This document shows, in pieces, positions 56,343 through 64,000 of a stretch of DNA of 64,000 nt. Under the pieces are notes generated by a model. It worked only from the letters and a program-made list of their open reading frames with translations. It searched no databases and was not told the origin of the DNA. Numbering within the stretch: position 1 is the stretch's first letter; each line of letters begins with the position of its first letter. The DNA comes from CAYMKL01 sp964390805 (GTDB taxonomy: Bacteria; Chloroflexota; Anaerolineae; VGOG01): contig CAYMKL010000013.1 in assembly GCA_964390805.1 (NCBI GenBank), positions 14,587 through 78,586 of the forward strand. The letters are read 5' to 3'. The position numbers and the translations under genes are program-made.

Positions 56343-56362
56343 GATGCTCAGCGATGAGCATC
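56343..56362 (+). promoter_or_regulatory. GNRA-capped hairpin in the leader of the binding-protein gene
   Basis: GATGCTCA-GCGA-TGAGCATC is a perfect 8-bp stem with a GCGA tetraloop, ending 37 bases before ATG 56400. Its position just upstream of the Shine-Dalgarno suggests mRNA stabilisation. No termination signature follows. Confidence 0.6.
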
Positions 56363-56399
56363 GAGAAGTTTCTTCAAAAAAACAAGGAGGAGGAGAACA

Positions 56400-57992
56400 A
56401 TGAAGTACCTGAAGTTGAGCTGCACGCTGTTGACAATCCTGACGGTTGCGTTGGCGGCCTGTGCTGCCCCGACGCCAGAGGTCATCGAGAAGGAAGTGGT
56501 GGTCGAGAAGCCAGTGGTCGAGACCGTCGTCGTAGAGAAGGAGGTGGTGGTCGAGAAGGAGGTGGTCGTCACACCCGCTCCCGCGGCAAAGCCCTACGAG
56601 GGAGTAGAAGTCAACGTGCTGACCTTCACCGGTCCCCAGATCGCCGAACCGCTCCAGCGGCGCGGCCCCGACTTCACCGCGCTGACCGGGGCCAAGATCA
56701 ACGTGATCGTCGTCCCCTTCAGCGACCTGTACCAGAAGATCCTGACCGACCTGGCAACGGGGACGGACGCCTTCGATGCGTTTGTGTTCGCGCCGCAGTG
56801 GATGGTGGACTACATCGTCCCCGGCTACCTGGAGGACCTGACCGACCGCGTGGCGGCCGACGAGGCGATAGAGTGGGAAGACGTTGCACCCTTCTTCCGC
56901 GACTTCAGTGCCACCTATGAGGGCCGCACCTACACCATCCCACTGGACGGTGACTTCCAGATGGTCTACTATCGCACCGACCTGCTGGAGCAGGAGGGCC
57001 TGGAGCCGCCAGAGACGTGGGAGGACTACGTCGAAATCGCCAAAACCTTCCACGGCAAGGACCTGAACGGCGATGGCGACCCCGACTACGGCTCGTGCAT
57101 TTCCAAGAAGCGCGGTGCCCAGGCCTACTGGGCGATCTGGTCGGTGGGTGCCTGCTGGCTGCAAAGCCAGGGCACGGGTGAGGGCTCTTTCTTCGATCTC
57201 GAGACGATGGAGCCTTTGGTGAACAACGACGCCTTTGCCGCCGTGCTGGATGTCTACGATGAAACCACAGCCTACGGGCCGCCGGATGAACTGAACCTTG
57301 ACGTCGGCGACACCCGCTCTCTCTTCACCTCTGGCCGCTGCGCCCTCTCCCTTGACTGGGGGGACATCGGCACGCTGGCCATTGACCCCGAAACCTCGGT
57401 GGTGATGGACAAGACCGGCGCCGTCATTCTGCCTGGTACGACCCGGGTGCTCGACCGGGCCACCGGCAAGCTGGTGGACTGCGACGCGACCACCTGCCCC
57501 TACGCCGTGAACGGGGTGAACCATGCTCCCTTCGCAGCCTTCGGTGGGTGGTCGGGCGCCATCAACGCCGCCATTGATCCCAAGATCAAGGACGCCGCCT
57601 ACGACTTCTTCTCCTACATGTGCCAGCCAGCCCAGGCCAACGAGGACGTCACCATCGGCAAGACGGGCTACAACCCCTACCGCACTTCGCAGTTCCTGAA
57701 CCGCCAGGCGTGGGTGGAAGCGGGCATGAGCCCCGCAGCGGCCAGTGACTATCTGGGTGCCATCGAGGCGAGCCTGGCCAGCCCGAATATGGTGCTGGAC
57801 CTGCGCATCTCGCAGAACCAGCGTTATCAGGGGGTCGTGCTGGACACCGCTATCAGTCAGTTCCTGGCTGGTGAGCTCACCAGGGAAGAGTGTATGCAGC
57901 AGATCTACGATGGCTGGGAGGAACTCACCGAAGAAATCGGTCGCGAATCGCAACTCGCAGCCTATCGCGCTAGCCTCGGAGTCACCAAATAG
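56400..57992 (+). CDS. Carbohydrate ABC transporter substrate-binding lipoprotein
   Basis: The 530-residue protein has a lipoprotein signal ending LAAC and then a charged linker of EVVVEK-type repeats (about residues 25-58), characteristic of Chloroflexota binding proteins. The extracellular solute-binding family 1 domain follows: VNVLTFTGPQIAEPLQRR, FSDLYQKILTDLATGTDAFD, YTIPLDGDFQMVYYRTDLL and GWSGAINAAIDPK. The start is ATG 56400 after AAGGAGGAGG. It delivers an unidentified sugar or sugar derivative to the permease pair that follows. Confidence 0.93.
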   Translation: MKYLKLSCTLLTILTVALAACAAPTPEVIEKEVVVEKPVVETVVVEKEVVVEKEVVVTPAPAAKPYEGVEVNVLTFTGPQIAEPLQRRGPDFTALTGAKINVIVVPFSDLYQKILTDLATGTDAFDAFVFAPQWMVDYIVPGYLEDLTDRVAADEAIEWEDVAPFFRDFSATYEGRTYTIPLDGDFQMVYYRTDLLEQEGLEPPETWEDYVEIAKTFHGKDLNGDGDPDYGSCISKKRGAQAYWAIWSVGACWLQSQGTGEGSFFDLETMEPLVNNDAFAAVLDVYDETTAYGPPDELNLDVGDTRSLFTSGRCALSLDWGDIGTLAIDPETSVVMDKTGAVILPGTTRVLDRATGKLVDCDATTCPYAVNGVNHAPFAAFGGWSGAINAAIDPKIKDAAYDFFSYMCQPAQANEDVTIGKTGYNPYRTSQFLNRQAWVEAGMSPAAASDYLGAIEASLASPNMVLDLRISQNQRYQGVVLDTAISQFLAGELTREECMQQIYDGWEELTEEIGRESQLAAYRASLGVTK

Positions 57993-57996
57993 ACCC

Positions 57997-59166
57997 ATGC
58001 AAGCTGAACGACAACCTCAAGGCCCGGCTCCCTCTGGGCTGGGCCTTGAGGCCCCTCTCTGGAAAAACCTATCGCATAAGCTAATTAGACGTGCAGAGCG
58101 CCTGGCCGGCAATGTCTTCGTCTGGCCTGCTGTCCTGGTTGTGCTTTTTCTGTCCATCTTCCCGTTGATCCTCTCCCTGTATCTGTCGCTGTCACGCCTG
58201 CGGTTCGTAAAGGGTGGGTTCGAGATTAACTTCGTCGGGCTGGCCAACTATCGCAAGTTGCTGGCGGGCAGCGAGAAAAGGCACTTCCTGGGCGTGATGG
58301 CTGGTCCCTCGCCGGTCGGTTGGCTGGTGTTCGTGGCCGTGCTCGGGCTCTTGATCCTGTGGCTGGTGCGCTACGTCCGCAGCCGATCGTTCTCCGTTGG
58401 GGGATTGGTCGGGCGTGGTCTGACTATTGTGGTGGTGGGCCTGGGCGTTTGGCTTCTGGTGCGGACGCTCAGCCCGGAGGGGCGCCCGGGAACGCTATTC
58501 GTCACTCTGATCTACGTGTTTGTGGGGATCACCGTGCAATACGTCCTGGGGCTTGGCCTGGCGGTTCTGGCCACCCAACGTCTCCCCGGTCGCCGATTCT
58601 TTCGCGTCGTCTTCTTACTGCCGATGATGATCACGCCGGTGGGGGTGGCCTATCTGTTCCGTATGTTGGTTGATACCGACAAAGGGCCGTTCCAGCCGAT
58701 CTGGCAGGCGTTGGGGCTGGGCCTCTTCTCGTGGGTCAACGACCCGTGGGGCGCGCGCGCGGCGGTGATGATCGGCGATATATGGCAGTGGACCCCTTTC
58801 ATGTTCATTGTACTGCTGGCGGCCCTGGAGGGCCAGTCCATCGAACAGATTGAAGCCGCGCTGGTGGACGGGGCCAACCGCTGGCAGACTTTCTGGCACA
58901 TTACCTTGCCGCAGATCCTGCCGGTCAGCACGACCTTGATCCTGATTCGGATGATCGAAGCCTTTAAGATTGTGGATTTGCCCAACGTGCTGACGAATGG
59001 CGGGCCGGGTACGGCTACGGAGTCGCTGACGCTGCAGGCTTATATCGCCTGGCGCTCCCTTGACTTAGGCGGTTCCGCAGCCATTGCCTATATCCTGTTG
59101 TTGGTCGTCACCTTGATCGGCATGGTCTATGTCAATCTGATTCGCAGCCGCGTGGCGGAGGAATAA
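57997..59166 (+). CDS. Carbohydrate ABC transporter permease (MalF-like), with extra membrane segments
   Basis: The 389-residue protein has the EAA motif EAALVDGANRWQTFWHITLP near residues 287-306, typical of sugar permeases. The start is ATG 57997, five bases after the binding-protein stop codon; the longer open frame is inside that gene. Between the first segment (NVFVWPAVLVVLFLSIFPLI) and the core there are two additional hydrophobic segments (VGWLVFVAVLGLLILWLVRY and LTIVVVGLGVWLLVR) not found in the usual six-helix form. It overlaps the next gene by one base (TAATG). Confidence 0.93.
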   Translation: MQAERQPQGPAPSGLGLEAPLWKNLSHKLIRRAERLAGNVFVWPAVLVVLFLSIFPLILSLYLSLSRLRFVKGGFEINFVGLANYRKLLAGSEKRHFLGVMAGPSPVGWLVFVAVLGLLILWLVRYVRSRSFSVGGLVGRGLTIVVVGLGVWLLVRTLSPEGRPGTLFVTLIYVFVGITVQYVLGLGLAVLATQRLPGRRFFRVVFLLPMMITPVGVAYLFRMLVDTDKGPFQPIWQALGLGLFSWVNDPWGARAAVMIGDIWQWTPFMFIVLLAALEGQSIEQIEAALVDGANRWQTFWHITLPQILPVSTTLILIRMIEAFKIVDLPNVLTNGGPGTATESLTLQAYIAWRSLDLGGSAAIAYILLLVVTLIGMVYVNLIRSRVAEE

Positions 59167-60206
59167 TGACGAACGCGATCAAATCTCTGTTTCGGCGCAG
59201 GTCAATCTCTACCCTATCTCCCGCGGGGATGGCGTTATCATACCTGGCGCTGGGAATATGGGCCTTGGTGGTGCTGTTTCCGATCTATTGGCTTTTCGTT
59301 ACCTCGTTCAAACTGCCCATTGACGTGAACACAGGGCCGTTTTACGTGCCTTTCGTTGATTTCCGGCCGTCGCTGCACGCCTGGCACTACATCCTTTTGG
59401 GTGATCTGCAAAGGGACACCATACGGCCATACATCAACACCGTTGTCGTTGCTCTCACCAGTACCTTGCTTGCTCTGCTGCTGGGGACGACGGCGGCCTA
59501 TGGCCTGACGCGCTTCCGCTACCAACCTCGCATCGGCACGATCCTGAGCTTCATCGGCTGCCTGGCGCTGGTCATCGTCGCCGCTACCCTCGGAGTGCCC
59601 TGGCAGTTAGCCCTGGTCGCCAGCGGCGCTCTCTTCATCGTCTTGTTGCAAACCATCGGCCGCCGGTTTAAGCGATCCTTAGGTAACAACGACGTCGCTT
59701 TCTGGCTGATCTCCCAGCGTATGCTGCCGCCGGTTGCGGTGGTGATCCCCATCTACGTGCTATTTCAACGACTGCATCTGCTGGATACACGGGCAGCTCT
59801 GATTATTACCTATCTGGCCACCAACCTGCCCATTGTCATCTGGCTAATGCGAGACTATTTCCAGACCATCCCCATTGAACTGGAAGAGTGCGCGGCCATT
59901 GATGGCGCATCGCGCTACCGGATTCTCTGGTCCGTTGTGCTGCCCCTCTCCGTGCCCGGCCTCGTCGCCACGTTTCTGTTCGTGCTGGTTTTCGCCTGGA
60001 ACGAGTATCTGCTGGCCCTGTTCCTTTCGGCCGCGGATGCCCAGACGCTGCCGCTGACGGTGGCGGCCCAGAACGCCACCCGGGGGCCGCAGTGGTGGTA
60101 CTTGTCGGTCCTGGTTCTGATCATGATCGTCCCCGTCATCGGTATGGCTATTGCTCTGGAACGCTACATCGCGCGCGGTTTGTTGGTGGGCGCGATCAAG
60201 GGGTGA
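59166..60206 (+). CDS. Carbohydrate ABC transporter permease (MalG-like), with extra membrane segments
   Basis: The 346-residue protein shares its ATG with the previous stop (TAATG). LEECAAIDGASRYRILWSVV carries the EAA-type loop near residues 237-256, and NEYLLALFLSAADAQTLPLTV follows. As in its partner, two extra hydrophobic segments (ILSFIGCLALVIVAATLG and WQLALVASGALFIVLLQ) lie in the first half, between AAYGLTRFRYQ and the core. No ATP-binding subunit gene is nearby, so a shared MsmX/UgpC-type ATPase is presumably used. Confidence 0.93.
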   Translation: MTNAIKSLFRRRSISTLSPAGMALSYLALGIWALVVLFPIYWLFVTSFKLPIDVNTGPFYVPFVDFRPSLHAWHYILLGDLQRDTIRPYINTVVVALTSTLLALLLGTTAAYGLTRFRYQPRIGTILSFIGCLALVIVAATLGVPWQLALVASGALFIVLLQTIGRRFKRSLGNNDVAFWLISQRMLPPVAVVIPIYVLFQRLHLLDTRAALIITYLATNLPIVIWLMRDYFQTIPIELEECAAIDGASRYRILWSVVLPLSVPGLVATFLFVLVFAWNEYLLALFLSAADAQTLPLTVAAQNATRGPQWWYLSVLVLIMIVPVIGMAIALERYIARGLLVGAIKG

Positions 60207-60250
60207 CCAGCGAACCGTCTTTCAGACCAAAGTAGTATCTACGCGCCTTA

Positions 60251-60282
60251 TGCTCCCGCCGGACCCTAGTCCAGCGGGAGCA
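60251..60282. terminator. Strong hairpin after the permease gene
   Basis: TGCTCCCGC (60251-60259) pairs with GCGGGAGCA (60274-60282), with an inner GGAC/GTCC pair, so nearly the whole 32-base element is base-paired. No T-run follows, so it may be a stabiliser more than a terminator. A near-identical sequence occurs at 26004-26026, so it is also a dispersed repeat. Confidence 0.6.
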
Positions 60283-60305
60283 GGTAGTCAGAAAGGATGG
60301 ACGCC

Positions 60306-61385
60306 ATGAAAATCTCATTGAGAAGAAACTATTTCACGGAAAAGGAACGGACGTTTGTTGATTTTGGAAACTTGAAGGTCACACTGTTTATGTATGAAAG
60401 CGGAATCCAGGGCGTTAAACTGGCTAATGAGGCTGGACATGTCATTGTTCTCCCCTTCAAGGGCCAGCAAGTGTGGAACGTTTTCTTTCACGGGCGGCAG
60501 TTGAACATGAAGACGATGTATCAAGAGCCCAAGAACACCGATTATTTTCTCGATACGTATGGATGCTTTGTCATGCACTGTGGAGCATTGCGCATGGGCT
60601 GTCCAGGACCTGAGGATGACCATCCCCTTCATGGTGAGCTCCCTTATGCTGATTACGACGAGGCGGCGGTAGTGGTTGGTGAAGATGAAAAAGGCCAGTA
60701 CGTAGGCCTAACTGGTCTGTATGACTACAACCGAGCATTTGGGGAGAAGTATCACGCCCGACCTCTCGTCAAACTTCACGAAGGATCGTCGCTTATTGAT
60801 GTTTCAATGACCATCGAGAATTACTCCAACTATCCAATGGAGCTGATGTACATGTGCCACGTTAATTTTCGCCCGGTTGATTATGGGAGGATCGTCCAGA
60901 GTGCAGATTGGACGAAAGAGAGCATGGAGTTGAGGGCGGCTATTCCAGAGCACGTGAAGGTATCTCAGGATTTCCGGGATTTTCTCGCCAAGTTAGAGGA
61001 AAACCCGAAGCTTACCGAGGTCATCAAACCGGAAGATGAGTACGACCCCGAAATAGTATTCTTCCTTCGTTCTCCGAAGGTGGATGAGCGTGGGTGGTCG
61101 CACTATATGCAGATACATCCTGACGGATCGGCCGACTATGTGCGGTATAAACCAGAGGAGCTTGATCATAATACGCGCTGGATATCGAGAACGAAGGATC
61201 AAGAGGGATTAGGGTTAGCGTTACCTACCACTTGCGATCCAGAGGGATACACTGCAGAAAAGAAGAAGGGCAATATCAAAGAGATCCCAGCCAAAAGCTC
61301 AGTTTCATTTTCTGTCGCGGCAGGCTATCTCAATAAAGAAGAGGCTGAAGAAATGGAGGCGCTTATTGGCGAAATAGTCTCTTGA
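60306..61385 (+). CDS. DUF4432/aldose-1-epimerase-like protein
   Basis: The 359-residue protein resembles DUF4432 proteins, which have the galactose-mutarotase beta-sandwich. Relevant segments are GHVIVLPFKGQQVWNVFFHG (about 45-64), HPLHGELPYADYD with the family's conserved His, YMCHVNFRP and the C-terminal AKSSVSFSVAAGYL. The start ATG 60306 is preferred over 60297 because the AAAGGA has usable spacing. It probably converts or epimerises the imported sugar; exact substrate unknown. Confidence 0.8.
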   Translation: MKISLRRNYFTEKERTFVDFGNLKVTLFMYESGIQGVKLANEAGHVIVLPFKGQQVWNVFFHGRQLNMKTMYQEPKNTDYFLDTYGCFVMHCGALRMGCPGPEDDHPLHGELPYADYDEAAVVVGEDEKGQYVGLTGLYDYNRAFGEKYHARPLVKLHEGSSLIDVSMTIENYSNYPMELMYMCHVNFRPVDYGRIVQSADWTKESMELRAAIPEHVKVSQDFRDFLAKLEENPKLTEVIKPEDEYDPEIVFFLRSPKVDERGWSHYMQIHPDGSADYVRYKPEELDHNTRWISRTKDQEGLGLALPTTCDPEGYTAEKKKGNIKEIPAKSSVSFSVAAGYLNKEEAEEMEALIGEIVS

Positions 61386-61424
61386 GAGATCGTTAAGGCC
61401 CGTTTCTAAACTCCCGTTGGGCGA

Positions 61425-61472
61425 AGGTCTCTGACCGAGCTCCAAGGCCCACCGGCTGCGGTCAGAAGACCT
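61425..61472. repeat. Imperfect inverted repeat between DUF4432 and amidotransferase-like genes
   Basis: AGGTCTCTGACCG (61425-61437) pairs with CGGTCAGAAGACCT (61459-61472) with one bulged base. It could be a 3' stabilising hairpin of the upstream gene. No T-run follows. Confidence 0.55.
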
Positions 61473-61508
61473 TGGCGAACAGTGGAGAATGACGTAAGGA
61501 GGCATACA

Positions 61509-62276
61509 ATGTCGAAGGGAATAAAGGTGCTATTTGCAGGTGAGGCGATTTATACTCTGCAAACCATCTACAAAGGCCGAAACTCGTTCAGCATGGGACG
61601 CTACTTTGAACATGGGGGATACTTCATCAACGCATTGAGAGAAAACGATATTGACTTTGACTACTGCCCAACACATAGGGTTGCAGAGGAGTTCCCATGG
61701 ACGTTGGAGGATATGAAGGAATACGACGTCATTGCAGTCAGTGACGTCGGAAGTGATACCTTCTTGATCACACAAAGAACTATGGAAGGTGAAAAAACAC
61801 CCAACAGGCTGAAACTTCTCGAACAGTACGTGGCTGAAGGTGGTGGGTTTCTCATGTGGGGAGGATACTTATCGTTTACGGGTTTCCACGGGAAAGCCTT
61901 CTATAAGAGGACACCTATAGAAAAGCTATTGCCGGTAAACCTGATGGAAACGGATGATCGAGTGGAAGTACCAGAGGGGGTTCTGCCTGCAATTCTTGAG
62001 AAGGGCCATCCAATCCTGAATGGGATACCAGATAAGTGGGAGGGGTGGTTTCTCTCGTACAATCGGTTGATTCCAAAGGAAGGTGCCACGGTCATAGCAG
62101 TGATAGAGGAATACGACAATGACCCATTTTTGGTGGCGTGGGACTATGGCAAAGGGAGATCTTTGGCATCTGCTGTGGATTGTGCACATCACGGTGCTGC
62201 TCCATCTTTCTTGAATTGGGAATACACGAGCACACTTTATGCGAATATGGTAAGGTGGTGTGCAAGAGAAACATAA
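61509..62276 (+). CDS. Glutamine-amidotransferase-like (class-I GATase/ThuA-like) protein
   Basis: The 255-residue protein has a flavodoxin-like core with VLFAGEAIYTLQTIYKG at the start, YDVIAVSDVGSDTF about residues 75-88, YVAEGGGFLMWGGYLSFTG about 110-128, and FLVAWDYGKGRSLASAVDCAHH near the C-terminus. It lacks the usual nucleophile-elbow Cys of true GATases at the expected strand, so it is likely a non-amidase relative often found in sugar operons. The start is ATG 61509 after AAGGAGG. Confidence 0.75.
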   Translation: MSKGIKVLFAGEAIYTLQTIYKGRNSFSMGRYFEHGGYFINALRENDIDFDYCPTHRVAEEFPWTLEDMKEYDVIAVSDVGSDTFLITQRTMEGEKTPNRLKLLEQYVAEGGGFLMWGGYLSFTGFHGKAFYKRTPIEKLLPVNLMETDDRVEVPEGVLPAILEKGHPILNGIPDKWEGWFLSYNRLIPKEGATVIAVIEEYDNDPFLVAWDYGKGRSLASAVDCAHHGAAPSFLNWEYTSTLYANMVRWCARET

Positions 62277-62303
62277 CGTCAGTAGCAAAAACCGCTAGAG
62301 CGT

Positions 62304-62336
62304 AACCTCGCGAAAGTTCAAAACCTTCGCGAGGTT
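62304..62336. terminator. Hairpin between the amidotransferase-like and kinase genes
   Basis: AACCTCGCGAA (62304-62314) and TTCGCGAGGTT (62326-62336) form a perfect 11-bp stem with an 11-base loop. No T-run follows, so partial attenuation or stabilisation is more likely than full termination. Confidence 0.5.
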
Positions 62337-62382
62337 CGATTGCAACACAAGAGTAGACCTTCTTTTTCCTGATAGGAGTGCT

Positions 62383-63906
62383 ATGTCCCCAGGCAACTAC
62401 ATCCTCGCCCACGATCTGGGCACCACGGGCAATAAGGTCAATCTCTTCGATGAACGGGGGCTGCCGGTAGCCAGCGCGTTCGCCGGCTACGAGATGGCCT
62501 ATCCCCGCCCCGGCTGGGCCGAGCAAGACGCCGCCGATTGGTGGCGGGCCGTGCGGGATTCGACGCGGGAACTGCTGACCAGTAGCGGCGTCGCTCCAGG
62601 CGACATTGCCGTCGTCAGCTTCAGCGGGATGATGAATGGCGCTCTGGCAGTGGACGCCACCGGCGTACCCCTGCGTTCGGCCATCATCTGGGCTGACCAG
62701 CGGGCCACCGCCGAGGCGCAGTTCCTTGCCGACTGCTGCGGCGCGGAGCAGGTCTACCGCCGCACGGGCCACCGGGCTGGTGCTTCTTACACCGCAGCCA
62801 AGGCGTTGTGGATCCAGCGCCACCAGCCAGGACTGTACGCCCATACCCATCAGTTTCTGCAGGCCAAGGACTACGCCGCTTACAAGCTGAGCGGCATCTT
62901 CGCCACCGACTGTTCCGACGCCTCTGGCACGAACCTCTTCGACCTGGAGCGGCGCGATTGGGCGGTGGACATGATCGAGGCAGTGGGGCTGCACCCGCGA
63001 AAACTCCCGCCAGTGTATCCTTCCGACACCGTCATCGGCCAGGTGACCCCGCAGGCGGCAGGCGAGACCGGCCTGCTGGCCGGCACGCCAGTGGTCATCG
63101 GTGGGGGCGACGGAGCCTGTGCCACCGTGGGGGCCGGCTCCGTACATCCGGGGGACGCCTACAATTACATCGGCTCCTCGTCCTGGATCGCTGTGACCGC
63201 CGAGCAGCCCCTCTACGACCCACGGATGCGCACCTTCACCTTCGCCCACCTGGACCCGAAGCTCTATTTCCCCACAGGCACCATGCAGTGTGCCGGCGGC
63301 TCCTTCGACTGGCTGGAGCGACTGCTGCGCGGTGAGGACGAAACACGACTGTATGACGAAATGAGCGCGGCTGCGGCGGACGTAGAGCCGGGAGCCAAGG
63401 GGCTCCTGTTTTTGCCCTACCTCATCGGTGAGCGCAGCCCGCACTGGAACCCGCTAGCCCGGGGCGCGTTCGTGGGGCTGACGATGTCACACGGCCGGGC
63501 CGAGATAGCCTGCGCCGTTCTGGAAGGAGTGGCCTTCAATTTGAAGATGATCCTGGATGCCTTTCTGGAGCAGGGGGCGGCGATCCAGGCCATGCGGCTC
63601 ATAGGTGGCGGCGCTCGCAGCGCGCTCTGGCGGCAGATGTTGGCCGACGTCTACGGGCTGCCCATCCTGCGGCCAGAGCTGTTGGCAGAGGCGACCTCGC
63701 TGGGCGCGGCCATCGCTGGCGGCGTCGGCGTGGGCCTCTTTTCCGACTTTGGCGTGGCCCACGAGATCGTTCAGGTGGAGGAGGCCGAGCGACCTGACCT
63801 TGCCTACAGCCAGCTTTACACCACCCTTTACGGCCTCTTCCAACAAACCTACACCGCTCTGGAACCGATCTTCGAACAATTGGCTACGCTGGAGGTTGGA
63901 GATTAG
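62383..63906 (+). CDS. FGGY-family carbohydrate kinase (xylulokinase-like)
   Basis: The 507-residue protein has the N-terminal phosphate loop HDLGTTGNKVNLFD (9-22), VVSFSGMMNGALAVD (about 71-85), IIWADQRATAEAQ (97-109), the second phosphate region VVIGGGDGACATVGAG (about 231-246) and the ribokinase-type MRLIGGGARSALWRQMLAD near residues 403-421. It phosphorylates a pentulose or similar sugar, closing the sugar operon. The start is ATG 62383 behind ATAGGAG. The C-terminal LEVGD is coded by a CCAATCT-family repeat unit (GGAGGTTGGAGATTAG, 63891-63906). Confidence 0.92.
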   Translation: MSPGNYILAHDLGTTGNKVNLFDERGLPVASAFAGYEMAYPRPGWAEQDAADWWRAVRDSTRELLTSSGVAPGDIAVVSFSGMMNGALAVDATGVPLRSAIIWADQRATAEAQFLADCCGAEQVYRRTGHRAGASYTAAKALWIQRHQPGLYAHTHQFLQAKDYAAYKLSGIFATDCSDASGTNLFDLERRDWAVDMIEAVGLHPRKLPPVYPSDTVIGQVTPQAAGETGLLAGTPVVIGGGDGACATVGAGSVHPGDAYNYIGSSSWIAVTAEQPLYDPRMRTFTFAHLDPKLYFPTGTMQCAGGSFDWLERLLRGEDETRLYDEMSAAAADVEPGAKGLLFLPYLIGERSPHWNPLARGAFVGLTMSHGRAEIACAVLEGVAFNLKMILDAFLEQGAAIQAMRLIGGGARSALWRQMLADVYGLPILRPELLAEATSLGAAIAGGVGVGLFSDFGVAHEIVQVEEAERPDLAYSQLYTTLYGLFQQTYTALEPIFEQLATLEVGD

Positions 63907-64000
63907 AGAAAAAGTGAATTTCGCTGCGAGATAGAAATGGGCATACTAGCGTAACGGTTGTGCAACCAGGGGCTGAATCGTTCATATCGGCGAAAAAACG
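63907..64000. other. Terminal intergenic segment
   Basis: Holds the small palindrome GGTTGTGCAACC near 63957-63968 and no gene; the window ends here. Confidence 0.5.

Noticed and set aside
56337..57998. 553-codon minus-strand frame opposite the solute-binding protein gene
   Set aside because: It is antisense to a clearly recognisable binding protein and its product resembles no family.
1..64000. tRNA, rRNA, integrase or transposase genes
   Set aside because: I looked for T-loop and cloverleaf-like sequences and for recombinase motifs in the translated frames and found none I could support.

Overview
The window looks like a metagenome-derived scaffold from a Chloroflexota bacterium, probably Anaerolineae-like. 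The clues are moderately high GC, lipoproteins with long Pro/Thr linkers (about 18830-19140), a solute-binding protein with a repeated EVVVEK linker, and a giant secreted protein ending in a YLPL-type tail. This taxonomic call is an inference. Two runs of exactly 100 N (1459-1558 and 24165-24264) are scaffold gaps of unknown true length. No tRNA, rRNA, CRISPR array, transposase or integrase gene was seen.

Region 1 (about 1-30600) is a corrinoid-dependent demethylation island for quaternary or N-methylated amines. It opens with a GntR/FCD regulator, a palindromic operator, a sigma70-type promoter and a clear cobalamin riboswitch with a terminator-like hairpin. These sit in front of a branched-chain-type ABC importer (binding protein, two ATPases, two permeases). 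An FAD-dependent amine/amino-acid oxidoreductase and a LarA-like protein follow. There are five MttB-superfamily methyltransferases without internal amber codons, one MtgA/MtrH-like methyl-H4folate methyltransferase, one corrinoid protein, a DUF1638 protein, a CBS protein and a HyuA-like ASKHA protein. A 3' remnant of a B12-dependent methionine-synthase activation domain lies between the fifth MttB gene and hyuA. The likely scheme is: import the methylated amine, transfer its methyl group through MttB to the corrinoid protein, pass it to tetrahydrofolate, and oxidise the remaining secondary or tertiary amine with the FAD enzyme.

Region 1b (12473-19818) interrupts the island with two tandem EamA permeases and a series of single genes (ASCH, DUF1624-like membrane protein, small EamA, Fe-S protein, flavodoxin, SGNH lipoprotein). 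Degenerate copies of the eamA 3' end lie between several of these genes, which suggests repeated insertion or duplication next to that gene end.

Region 2 (30589-33527, minus strand) is a compact operon: class-V aminotransferase, glycerophosphodiester phosphodiesterase and a SIS-domain sugar isomerase/deaminase.

Region 3 (34099-54333) is one open reading frame of 6744 codons for a giant secreted multidomain protein. It carries type-3-like calcium repeats, seven LamG-like modules, two CSLREA/beta-helix modules nested inside an LVIVD propeller, Ig-like modules and a P-domain. It is flanked by direct repeats of an aminotransferase-gene fragment.

Region 4 (54700-63906) is a LacI-controlled carbohydrate operon: LacI, a 26-residue hydrophobic peptide, solute-binding protein, two permeases, a DUF4432-like epimerase, a glutamine-amidotransferase-like protein and an FGGY kinase. 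No ATPase subunit is encoded.

Several short palindromic repeat families are scattered between genes and are also inserted in frame inside hyuA, the phosphodiesterase and the giant gene.
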